64,000 nt of DNA from Bacteroides sp. CAG:1060_57_27. GTDB taxonomy: Bacteria > Bacteroidota > Bacteroidia > Bacteroidales > UBA932. The position numbers were made by a program, and so were the translations under genes. The notes beneath the pieces were generated by a model that ran no database searches, was not told the origin of the DNA, and saw only the letters and a program-made list of their open reading frames with translations. Positions 34,206-42,333 of this stretch are shown here, one piece after another; the first letter of the stretch is position 1, and each line of letters opens with the position of its first letter. The stretch covers positions 208,752 through 272,751 of the forward strand of contig MNQT01000023.1 in assembly GCA_001915575.1 (NCBI GenBank), read 5' to 3'.

Positions 34206-35528
34206 ATGAAAAGACCAATGCATTCTCTTTTCGGCAGAGTCTTGCTGACGATACTGGCGCTGGCTGCGCTCCCGGCGCAGGAATCACACGCCGGCAACAC
34301 GACTGACAGCCTGAAGATATTCTACCGCGTCGGCAAAGACGCCGTAGACCCCACTTTCCGCAACAACGGAGAGCGCATCTCGCAGCTGCTTGACATCATC
34401 GGAACGGCATTCGGCGAGAACCGACTTGAAAAGGTGACCATAACATCGTATGCCTCTCCCGACGGAGGGAACGACAGCAACATAAGCCTCGCGGAAAGCA
34501 GGGCCCGCACGCTTAAGGAATATATCGCAAGCAACACCGGAATACCCACCAGCCTCATCGAAGCCCGCGGAGACGGCATAGCCTGGGAGCAGCTCCGCGA
34601 AATGGTTTCGGCAGACGAGGACATGCCCGGACGCAGGCAGGTACTCGATATTATCGACAACACTCCGGTATGGGTGACCGACGACGCCGGCAATATAACA
34701 GGCGGCCGCAGGCAACAGCTCATGGATCTCGGGGGCGGCAGGCCGTACGAGTACATGCTCGTGAACATCTTCCCTCTCCTGCGCCGCAGCGATGCGACCG
34801 TATATGTCGAGCTGAGGCAGGATGCCGGAGAGGCACAGGGTCCGGCGGCACACGAGACCGCCGCAGCAGAACCGGATACCGTCTATGTATTCCATAAGGA
34901 CACGGTATATATGCAGCCTGTCGTAACGGCCACTGCAGAACCGCAGACGTCCGCCAGGGAAATCCCCGCACGCTTCATCTGGGGCATCCATGCAGGCTAC
35001 CTCGCATCGTGGGCGGAATCATACGGCCTCACATCGTCCGCACTGCCCTCGTTCGTCGCGGGGGCGGACATACGCATAAGGATAGCACCCGAGGCACCGC
35101 TCTACCTGCGCACCGGCCTGGAGTTCGCACGCAAGGGCTATAAGGTCAGCGGTTTCGACGACAGCCGCACCGTGATGAACAGTCTGCTGCTGCCCGTCGC
35201 CCTCGACTACGCGGTATCCGTAGACGACAGGTTCGAACTCGTACCCTACGCCGGACTGTACTACTCCCTCGGACTCTGCGGCACGCGTGAGTTCGGTGGA
35301 GAAAGCGTGGGCATATTCGGCGACGCAGGCGGCTTCTCCCGCCACGACTTCGGAGTGTTCTGCGGCCTCGAGGTGCTTGTCGGACGCTTCAGCATAGGAG
35401 TCTCATACAGGCCCGGCCTCATATACATAGACAGGGAAGACCGCGTCTACGGAGAAGGCAGCGGAATGATAGGATACAGCAACGTCAAGACCCGCGGGCT
35501 CGCGGTGACGGTCGGGTTCAACTTTTAA
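34206..35528 (+). CDS. OmpA-like domain plus outer-membrane beta-barrel protein
   Basis: 440 residues with a signal peptide (ending ESHAGN). The first half resembles an OmpA-type peptidoglycan-binding domain (VTITSYASPDGGNDSNISLAESRARTL-like region at about 75-110). A linker and a C-terminal beta-barrel (about 255-440, PorT/OMP_b-brl style, ending in the aromatic GFNF) follow. Placing the OmpA-like part before the barrel is the reverse of classical OmpA; in Bacteroidales such proteins occur near fimbrial or surface loci. The surface lipoprotein gene follows 12 bp downstream. Confidence 0.72.
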   Translation: MKRPMHSLFGRVLLTILALAALPAQESHAGNTTDSLKIFYRVGKDAVDPTFRNNGERISQLLDIIGTAFGENRLEKVTITSYASPDGGNDSNISLAESRARTLKEYIASNTGIPTSLIEARGDGIAWEQLREMVSADEDMPGRRQVLDIIDNTPVWVTDDAGNITGGRRQQLMDLGGGRPYEYMLVNIFPLLRRSDATVYVELRQDAGEAQGPAAHETAAAEPDTVYVFHKDTVYMQPVVTATAEPQTSAREIPARFIWGIHAGYLASWAESYGLTSSALPSFVAGADIRIRIAPEAPLYLRTGLEFARKGYKVSGFDDSRTVMNSLLLPVALDYAVSVDDRFELVPYAGLYYSLGLCGTREFGGESVGIFGDAGGFSRHDFGVFCGLEVLVGRFSIGVSYRPGLIYIDREDRVYGEGSGMIGYSNVKTRGLAVTVGFNF

Positions 35529-35540
35529 ACGGAACAGCTT

Positions 35541-37955
35541 ATGAAAAAGATACTGTCTATACTGGCCGCTGCGGCTTTCTGCCTCGTCTCATGCACGAGC
35601 TATGACGAGATTGCGATGTGGAACAAGAACGAGGACCTCGGAGAGCGCGTCAGCCGCCTCGAGGAACTCTGCGAGCAGATGAACTCCAACATCAGTGCCC
35701 TGCAGCTGATAGTCGAGGCCCTGCAGGACAACGACTACGTGACCGGCATCGTACCCGTGACGGAGAACGGCGAGACCATAGGATATACTATCAACTTCAG
35801 CAAGAGCGGCCCCGTCACTATCTACCACGGAAAGGATGGGGAGAAGGGAGATGACGGAAAGACTCCGGTAATCGGCGTGAAGAAAGACACCGACGGGCTC
35901 TACTACTGGACCCTCGACGGAGAATGGCTCACCGACGACGAAGGCAAGCGCATCCCCGCACAGGGCAGGGACGGCAAGTCAGCCTATGAACTCGCGGTAG
36001 AGAAAGGCTATACCGGAACCCTCGAGCAGTGGCTCGAATCACTCAACGGCAGCGACGGCGCCACCGGTTCAGACGGCAAGTCTGCCTACGAACTCGCCGT
36101 CGAAATGGGATATACCGGAACTCTGGAGGAATGGCTCGAGTCGCTCAAGGGCAACACCGGCGCCGACGGAAAGTCCGCATACGAGCTTGCGGTGGAAATG
36201 GGATATACAGGCACCCTCGCCGAATGGCTCGCTTCCCTCAACGGTGGCGACGGCAATGACGGCAAGTCGGCCTACGAGCTTGCCGTGGAGATGGGTTATA
36301 CAGGAACCCTCGAGCAGTGGCTCGAATCACTCAAGGGCGAGTCCGGCAACAACGGGAACGACGGCGACGACGGGCAGAAGGGCGATGACGGAATCACCCC
36401 TCAGCTCAAGATAGACGAAGACGGCTACTGGTGCGTCTCATACGACAACGGACAGACCTGGGACCGTCTCGGCTACGCAATCGGCGATGACGGCGCTTCC
36501 GGACAAACCGGCGCCGATGGAAAGTCGGCCTACGAACTCGCAGTGGAGAACGGTTACCAAGGGACCCTGGAGGAGTGGCTCGAATCCCTGAAGGGCTCTG
36601 ACGGCGCGAACGGAGATTCCATGTTCGAAGACGTGGTATACAACGACGGCGATGCCTACATCACCCTCATTCTCGCCGGAAGCGGCGAGCAGATCAAGAT
36701 CCCCGTCTACACCGAAGGCTTCACGTTCGAGCTGAAGCAAAGCGCCGTCACCTACACCGTCGGCGGCAGCGACGATGTATTCGTGGAGTACGAACTCAAC
36801 GCCCCCGACCCCACGGCCGTAGCAATCGAATGCATCTCCCACAGTCCCTACAAGTTCTCCGCAGCAGGCGGAAAGATTACTGTCAGCCTGCCCGACGCCA
36901 AGGCCGACGAAGCCGAAGACGGAACCGAAGTGCTGGTCTTCGCCTCCGACGACAAGACCACGGTCATGCGCAAGTTCACAATCGACCTGCTGAAGATTAA
37001 CTATATCAGCTATACGGCGACGGAGCAGCTCAGTGCAAGGGACCGTTTCTGGGGAAGAGACTATAAGTATTTGTCCGAATACGACTCTTACGATTTCGCA
37101 AGCGGAGAAGGCAGGTGGGCGTACACAGGAACGCCGACGGAAGTAGAGATGTCTGCATTCAATGGAGAAAAATCCTTAACGGGTTTAGTTCTTCCGGAAG
37201 GAATAGAATATATCGGAGACAATGCGTTTATCAACAGTACGATCGAGACGATACAACTACCTCAGAGCCTTGTTGAGATCGACCAATTTGCATTTTCTAA
37301 AACAAATCTCACAGAAATTGTTATTCCTGAAAATGTAGAAAAGATTGGAGCTGGGGCATTCGATTTTGAAGGAGACGAAAGTAGAATCTCACCTTTAAAA
37401 AAAGTAACATTTAAAGGAAATAAGATTGAAGTGATTGAGAGTAGTACTTTCTCAAACTGCAAGAGTCTGGAAGACATTAATTTCCCTGATGGATTAAAGA
37501 TTATCGAAGATCATGCCTTTGAAGTTTGCAATTCCTTAACATCCGTTACTATACCTGATAGCGTAACGGAAATCGGAGAGGGCGCGTTTTCCACTTGCGG
37601 AAGCCTAACCGATGTAATAATTGGGAATGGAGTTACTTCCATTGGAGAAACTGCATTCACAGAATGTTGGGAACTTACAAATGTAACTATTGGTAGCAGT
37701 ATCGAATTTATAGGAGGACGAGCCTTTAACTCAAGAAGTTCAAGGCCTTCCATGGATAATCTTAAAACGATTAAAATTTTAAATCCTACCCCGCCTGAAC
37801 TCGGGACAACAGTGTCGGGTAAGACAGACACCCGCGGTGTTTTCCCGAAACCCGGCGGCTGGGATACGATTCTTTATAAAATATATGTCCCCGATGCAAC
37901 CACATACAAACAAGCATGGAAAGATTATAGTTCATTGATCATCAATATTCAATAA
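35541..37955 (+). CDS. Surface lipoprotein with DUF4988-like, collagen-like repeat and BspA-type leucine-rich domains
   Basis: 804 residues with a lipobox (LVSC, Cys18). A coiled-coil region (about 30-65) and a DUF4988-like region (NFSKSGPVTIYHGKDGEKGDDG, about 80-140) come first. Five near-identical 27-residue repeats of DGKSAYELAVEMGYTGTLEEW type follow, starting at 144, 178, 209, 240 and 326, separated by Gly/Asp/Asn-rich collagen-like spacers. After a beta-rich domain (about 370-490) come BspA-type LRRs (about 545-770: EIGEGAFSTCGSLTDV and similar). From about base 37,250 codons become strongly AT-rich compared with the first two thirds. Likely an adhesin exported to the cell surface. Confidence 0.82.
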   Translation: MKKILSILAAAAFCLVSCTSYDEIAMWNKNEDLGERVSRLEELCEQMNSNISALQLIVEALQDNDYVTGIVPVTENGETIGYTINFSKSGPVTIYHGKDGEKGDDGKTPVIGVKKDTDGLYYWTLDGEWLTDDEGKRIPAQGRDGKSAYELAVEKGYTGTLEQWLESLNGSDGATGSDGKSAYELAVEMGYTGTLEEWLESLKGNTGADGKSAYELAVEMGYTGTLAEWLASLNGGDGNDGKSAYELAVEMGYTGTLEQWLESLKGESGNNGNDGDDGQKGDDGITPQLKIDEDGYWCVSYDNGQTWDRLGYAIGDDGASGQTGADGKSAYELAVENGYQGTLEEWLESLKGSDGANGDSMFEDVVYNDGDAYITLILAGSGEQIKIPVYTEGFTFELKQSAVTYTVGGSDDVFVEYELNAPDPTAVAIECISHSPYKFSAAGGKITVSLPDAKADEAEDGTEVLVFASDDKTTVMRKFTIDLLKINYISYTATEQLSARDRFWGRDYKYLSEYDSYDFASGEGRWAYTGTPTEVEMSAFNGEKSLTGLVLPEGIEYIGDNAFINSTIETIQLPQSLVEIDQFAFSKTNLTEIVIPENVEKIGAGAFDFEGDESRISPLKKVTFKGNKIEVIESSTFSNCKSLEDINFPDGLKIIEDHAFEVCNSLTSVTIPDSVTEIGEGAFSTCGSLTDVIIGNGVTSIGETAFTECWELTNVTIGSSIEFIGGRAFNSRSSRPSMDNLKTIKILNPTPPELGTTVSGKTDTRGVFPKPGGWDTILYKIYVPDATTYKQAWKDYSSLIINIQ

Positions 37956-38528
37956 AAAAGATGTAAACAGATGATAAATAATCATCATTAGATAACCATA
38001 GGCGGCCTGCACGAAAACATGTCTTTCGATGCAGGCCGTCCTGCATCCGACACGCAACGACATATGGCAACGGGATGTAAGTAGCTGGAACCGGCCTGTT
38101 CGCAAAAACGGCCTTGCAGGCCTCTCCAGGGCACATTTTTAGAAGCGCCTGTTCGTAAGTCGGTCTAAAAATGCCGACTTACGAACAGGCATTATTTGCA
38201 AATAACAGACAGTCAATTTCTTCCATAGGCGGCCTGTAACCAGGTAATTACATCTGCCTTTCGTGTGTGTCTCCGGTCAGAATACGGGAAGGCTCATACG
38301 GGCGGATTGCAACATTTCCGGCAACATTACTAATTATCCGCAACATTACCTTTTTTCCCCACCCATAACTCATGCGGTCTTGTGCTTTTTCGGATATACA
38401 GTCTCCCGACGGCTGTGTATCCGTTACCCGTCCATGCCCTCCCAGTGCAGTTCCTGTGCAGTTCCAGCGCAAGTCCAGCACCGGTCCGGCATCGGCCGGG
38501 CATCGGCCGGGTGCCCGCCTGGTGCCGG
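37956..38528. other. 573-bp gene-free stretch rich in palindromes
   Basis: Beyond the repeat block at 37996-38236, three copies of GCAACATT occur at 38309, 38321 and 38340, and a 12-bp direct repeat CCGGTCAGAATA at 38273 and 38525. Short ORFs here have no signal sequence, family resemblance or ribosome-binding site, so no gene is called. Confidence 0.6.
37996..38236. repeat. Direct-repeat-bounded block of hairpins
   Basis: CCATAGGCGGCCTG occurs at 37996-38009 and again at 38223-38236. Between them are three hairpins: a bulged one at 38003-38038 (CGGCCTGCA arms), GGCCTG/CAGGCC at 38093-38122, and a perfect 17-bp stem 38147-38163/38174-38190. The loop of the last (TCTAAAAATG, 38164-38173) is exactly complementary to CATTTTTAGA at 38134-38143. 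No transposase is present; it may be a remnant of a non-autonomous mobile element. Confidence 0.7.
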
Positions 38529-39080
38529 TCAGAATATATATGTCAGCGCCAGCACGAGTTCGGCGGGGAGGAAGAAGAACTTCTGTCCTGTAGAGGTTTT
38601 CCGGCCGCAGTCGGGGCAGTCATATTCGGCGTAGGAGTCGTACCCGCTCCAGACGCCGGCGCCGACTTCGAGGTTGAGCGAGGGTGTCAGCATATAGGAG
38701 TAGCCCCCTCCCAACGATGCGCCTACCCTGTCTCCCTGCGTGGAACCGTCGGAGAACAGTCCCGCCGTGTTGTACTCCTGGTACCTGAGCGCTCCGGAGA
38801 GCCACCAGCCGGAATATGCATGCCAGGGCCAGTACCTGGCTCCGGCGCTCACGGAACGCTGCCTGTTGCGCACGGTACCCTCGCGGGTCGAATAGCTGAA
38901 AGGGTTGTATTTCAGGTCTGCCGCGAGGCTCCAGTGGCGAGAGAGCGCATACGAGGCCTGCAGGTTCAGGGTGCCGAGGTTGGCGTAGTCGGCGATGTTG
39001 GTAGACACTCCGAACTCCTGTCCCGCGGCCGAGAGGGCCGAAAAGGCGAATAGGATCGCCGCAAGTATCATGTTTCTCAT
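38529..39080 (-). CDS. DUF3575-like outer-membrane beta-barrel protein
   Basis: 183 residues with a signal peptide (MRNMILAAILFAFSALSAAGQ). The rest is strand-rich with alternating aromatic residues (NIADYANLGTLNLQASYAL, WSLAADLKYNPF, RYWPWHAYSGWWLSGALRYQ) and ends in the aromatic ALTYIF, as expected of a small barrel of the DUF3575 kind. It has an unusual CPDC pair. The ATG at 39080 lies 14 bp after the metalloprotease stop; a GTG at 39098 overlapping that stop is an alternative. Second gene of a two-gene operon. Confidence 0.7.
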   Translation of the reverse strand: MRNMILAAILFAFSALSAAGQEFGVSTNIADYANLGTLNLQASYALSRHWSLAADLKYNPFSYSTREGTVRNRQRSVSAGARYWPWHAYSGWWLSGALRYQEYNTAGLFSDGSTQGDRVGASLGGGYSYMLTPSLNLEVGAGVWSGYDSYAEYDCPDCGRKTSTGQKFFFLPAELVLALTYIF

Positions 39081-39094
39081 AGTTCCGTCTCTTT

Positions 39095-40675
39095 TCACTT
39101 ATACCTTATGAACGCCTGGTTGATCGCTGTCTTGAACTGCGGATACATGCTTATCATCTTCTTCTGCAGTATCTTCCTGTCGACTATGTCGTCGCCGAGC
39201 ACGTCGAAGATCCGGTATCTGTCGAGTCCCTTCTCGTCAAGGGTGTAGAATATCTGCGGAGCGAACCAGTAGGCGGTGCCGAAAAGCCTCTGATCGGCGG
39301 GGTATCTGTCGTTGTACAAGCGCGACTGCATGTAGTAGGCCCACATCTCGCTGACCTCGCAATAGCCGTGGTTCTCTTCCGTCCCGGCTCCGTAGGTGAT
39401 GAAGCCGGATGTCACGAACGATGTGATCACATAGTTTATGTACTTGTTCCAGAATTCGTTGCCGACTACCATATAATGGCTGGCGTGCGCCAGTTCGTGC
39501 ATGGTCCGGGAATACATGTCGGCATAGGTCGTACATTCCGAGAGTCCGAGGGTGATGTCGGGCAGGAATATCTTGAGCAGCAGTACATATTCCTTGAGGA
39601 ACTTCCTGATGATCCCGTCCTCGACAACGGCTCCCTGGTGCATCATCACGGCGCTGCTGGAACGCAGGTTCTGGAACAGCCATATCCTCAGGTTCGCCGG
39701 CGGGGTCTTTATCGAGCTCTTCTCGCCCTCGCACTGCTCGTAGTAGTCGTAGGCGGCGTTGTTCACGGCGCAGCGCGAGTAGAGCCTCCTCTCGGTCTGG
39801 CGGCCGAGCGTCATGCTGAGTCCGGACGAGGGAGCGCGTCCGAGAGTCGAACTGGAGGCGGGAGCGAATATCAGGTTGAAGCCCAGGGCAAAGCCGTGCC
39901 TGTTCTTGAACACCAGGCGGTAGCGCACCTTCTTGGAATTGAAGCTCTTGCTCATGCTGTACCGCCCTTCCCCGTCGGTGAAGGCATTGTCGAACTTCAC
40001 GAAGCTGTTGCACGAGATCTTCACGCCCTTCACACCCTCGACAGCTCCGGATGCGGTATCTTCTATGCATATCTGTCCCGAAGGCACGCTTCCTCCTCCC
40101 GACGCCCTGGTCCCTTCCGGCTCCAGCAGGCCGCCGTTGCCCGTAAGCCTGTACGCTTCGTCCTCCACCAGGCTCCAGTCGATTCCGTCAGATTTGGTCG
40201 CCGGGGCGTTATCGGGCAGATAGCACTCGTGCAGCAGCTCGTACCTTATCCCCTCCGGGAAGTCGAAGTCCACCGGAACCACGGTGTACTGCCAGGTAAT
40301 GTCGTCCTCCGCGACCGAAGGGTCGTGATAATAGTCGCCGTCACGGACGATCTCGTAGTCCACGGGGTGGTCGTAGAGCGTCAGACCCAGAGACTCCAGC
40401 ACTGCATACTGCCCGTCGTCCTCGGGCAGGAAGCGCACATACAGGTCGGTAGGGTCGACGACCACCCTGTCGGCCTTGGTCGGGTAGAGGGAGGCGAGGG
40501 CGGCGGATATGTTCTCGACGGCATACGGGTCTTCCAGCCTCTCTCCGAGCACTATCATCCCCTCGGCGGCGGGGACTCCCTCAATATCGACGATCTCCGA
40601 CGCGGAATTGATGTAGCTGCCTACGCAGCCCGAAAGCGGCAGCAGCGCACACAAGGTAAAAATGAAGTTTTTCAT
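39095..40675 (-). CDS. Putative zinc-metalloprotease lipoprotein
   Basis: 526 residues with a lipobox (LSGC) near residue 17. A central carboxypeptidase-regulatory-like beta segment (VEGVKGVKISCNSF ... DGEGRYSM) precedes a helical C-terminal part with a zinc-binding TMHELAHASHY (HExxH) motif, followed about 40 residues later by GYCEVSEMWAYYM, whose Glu may be the third ligand (gluzincin-like). I do not recognise a named family. The ATG at 40675 is preferred over an upstream TTG. It is paired with the small barrel gene, suggesting a surface or periplasmic unit. Confidence 0.6.
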   Translation of the reverse strand: MKNFIFTLCALLPLSGCVGSYINSASEIVDIEGVPAAEGMIVLGERLEDPYAVENISAALASLYPTKADRVVVDPTDLYVRFLPEDDGQYAVLESLGLTLYDHPVDYEIVRDGDYYHDPSVAEDDITWQYTVVPVDFDFPEGIRYELLHECYLPDNAPATKSDGIDWSLVEDEAYRLTGNGGLLEPEGTRASGGGSVPSGQICIEDTASGAVEGVKGVKISCNSFVKFDNAFTDGEGRYSMSKSFNSKKVRYRLVFKNRHGFALGFNLIFAPASSSTLGRAPSSGLSMTLGRQTERRLYSRCAVNNAAYDYYEQCEGEKSSIKTPPANLRIWLFQNLRSSSAVMMHQGAVVEDGIIRKFLKEYVLLLKIFLPDITLGLSECTTYADMYSRTMHELAHASHYMVVGNEFWNKYINYVITSFVTSGFITYGAGTEENHGYCEVSEMWAYYMQSRLYNDRYPADQRLFGTAYWFAPQIFYTLDEKGLDRYRIFDVLGDDIVDRKILQKKMISMYPQFKTAINQAFIRYK

Positions 40676-40763
40676 AGTCAAGCAAGTTTAATGTCCGGTG
40701 GCAAAGATGAGACAAACGAGCGGATTATCTTCAGATTAAGCGCTTATCTTGCAGGACTGGACA

Positions 40764-40806
40764 TAAAAGAGGGACGGAAAAGCGCCCGCAAGGCATTTTC
40801 CCGTCC
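40764..40806 (-). terminator. Terminator after deoC
   Basis: On the minus strand GGACGGGAAAATGCC pairs with GGCGCTTTTCCGTCC (one bulge), followed by CTCTTTTAT. It ends the ftsY-pheT-DUF4296-deoC transcript. Confidence 0.65.
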
Positions 40807-40832
40807 TCCGTCAAGAAAAGATTCTTCAAAAA

Positions 40833-41723
40833 TCAGAAATAATTCACGGTTTTCTGCTCTATCGCACTTACGAGGCTGTTGCCGAGCCTGCTCACGCCGA
40901 AGCGGAAGAGATCCTTGCACAGCCACTCCCCTCCGAGCACAGAAAGCACGATGTAATAGTAGCAGAGGGCGTCCTTGGCGGTAGATATGCCGCCTGCGGC
41001 CTTGAATCCTACTTTCCGTCCCGTAAGTTCGTGATATTTCCTGATGCACTCGCACATCACATAGGCGGCGGTGGGAGTGGCGTTCACATCCACCTTGCCC
41101 GTAGAGGTCTTGATGAAGTCGGCTCCGGCCTCCATAGCCAGGAACGACGCCTCGGCGATAAGTTCGGGGCTTACGAGAAGTCCTGTCTCGAGTATCACCT
41201 TGAGCACCACCTTGCGGCCGAGACGGGCGGCCTCGGCGTCTATCGCGGACTTGAGAAGCACGATTTCGTCATGGGCGGCCTTCTCGTCCCCGGCAAGGAA
41301 GTTTCCGAGCGAAAGGACGATGTCCACCTCGTCGGCGCCGTCCTCCACCGCCTTGCGGCATTCGAGGGCCTTGACCTCGGGAAAGCTCTGGGACGAGGGG
41401 AAGCATCCGGCCACCGTGGTCACATGCAGGGCAGGATCCTTCCTGCATCCCGCCACCACATGGGCGAAATTGGGATATACGCATATCGAGGCGGGCAGCG
41501 GGTAGCCCGGGAAGGCATCCGCTATGCCGTTCGCCTTCTCCACCAGAGACTTGACCGTCTCCTCGGTATCGTTGGTCCTCAGAGTCGTGAGATCCATAAG
41601 CGAGAAGCAGGTCTTGAGTATCTCGGGAGAACAGGGATCGGGCAGGTTCGCCGCAATCGTCTGGATATTGGAGGCTATCCCTTCAGCTGAAGGGACATAG
41701 CCGTATTTCTGCAAATACTCCAT
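40833..41723 (-). CDS. deoC: Deoxyribose-phosphate aldolase
   Basis: 296 residues, TIM barrel class I aldolase. The Schiff-base Lys is in FIKTSTGKV, the second Lys in VGFKAAGGIS, and the Asp in ADEVDIVL. It splits 2-deoxyribose-5-phosphate into glyceraldehyde-3-phosphate and acetaldehyde in deoxynucleoside catabolism. About 60 N-terminal residues precede the barrel, as in the longer DeoC group. Last gene of its operon. Confidence 0.95.
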   Translation of the reverse strand: MEYLQKYGYVPSAEGIASNIQTIAANLPDPCSPEILKTCFSLMDLTTLRTNDTEETVKSLVEKANGIADAFPGYPLPASICVYPNFAHVVAGCRKDPALHVTTVAGCFPSSQSFPEVKALECRKAVEDGADEVDIVLSLGNFLAGDEKAAHDEIVLLKSAIDAEAARLGRKVVLKVILETGLLVSPELIAEASFLAMEAGADFIKTSTGKVDVNATPTAAYVMCECIRKYHELTGRKVGFKAAGGISTAKDALCYYYIVLSVLGGEWLCKDLFRFGVSRLGNSLVSAIEQKTVNYF

Positions 41724-41747
41724 AGCAACTATCGATTATTGGTTTCG

Positions 41748-42329
41748 TCAGTCTTTCAATTCTTTCCGGACCTGAAGCACGCCCGGCCTGTGAGTTCCGT
41801 CTGCCGGCAGCACAGCCTTCACGGTCTCCGAAGTGTCGGCCGCCTCGGGCAGGTCTACAAGCGGGGGCGCCGTGTGGACACTGTCGTAGATCCGCAGGAA
41901 CTCCAGCGGGAGGGCTGCAGGGTCGAAGCCGTATGGACGGTAGTCGGCCTCGTTGAGCCTGTTCTCCCTGATGATCATCGCATGTTCGTTGCCGCGCTCC
42001 ACGAGCTCTCCGCCCATGGCAGACAGCCTGTCTGACACGCGCGTCATCAGTTCCGAGAAAACCTCCGGCCTTGCGGTATAGTATTTCAGCGTGGCGTCGT
42101 AGTCTTCGAAAGTATACCCGTGCTCCGCGAAGATAGGGTCGAAGAAAAGGCTTGTGTCGGCGGCAAGCTGGAAATCGTTATGGTCGCGCAGCCACTGGTC
42201 GGCTATGAACATGTCTATGTACAGGTCCTCCAGCTGCTTCTCCGGAATCACCCTCGCCTTCTGCGAACAGGCGAAAGCGCAGAGCAGCACGGCTGCCGCA
42301 GCAACGATATGCCCAAGGATGCGGCCCAC
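41748..42329 (-). CDS. DUF4296 lipoprotein
   Basis: 193 residues with a GTG start and lipobox (FACS, Cys21). The conserved DUF4296 segment VIPEKQLEDLYIDMFIADQWLR is directly after the signal, and YDATLKYYTARPEVFSELM follows. The domain is restricted to Bacteroidota and its role is unknown. It begins 4 bp after pheT, so it is co-translated with it. Confidence 0.85.
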   Translation of the reverse strand: MGRILGHIVAAAAVLLCAFACSQKARVIPEKQLEDLYIDMFIADQWLRDHNDFQLAADTSLFFDPIFAEHGYTFEDYDATLKYYTARPEVFSELMTRVSDRLSAMGGELVERGNEHAMIIRENRLNEADYRPYGFDPAALPLEFLRIYDSVHTAPPLVDLPEAADTSETVKAVLPADGTHRPGVLQVRKELKD

Positions 42330-42333
42330 GGTC

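Noticed and set aside
38248..38634. Short open frames in the intergenic stretch after the surface lipoprotein
   Set aside because: They overlap direct repeats and palindromes, lack a ribosome-binding site and show no protein-like composition.
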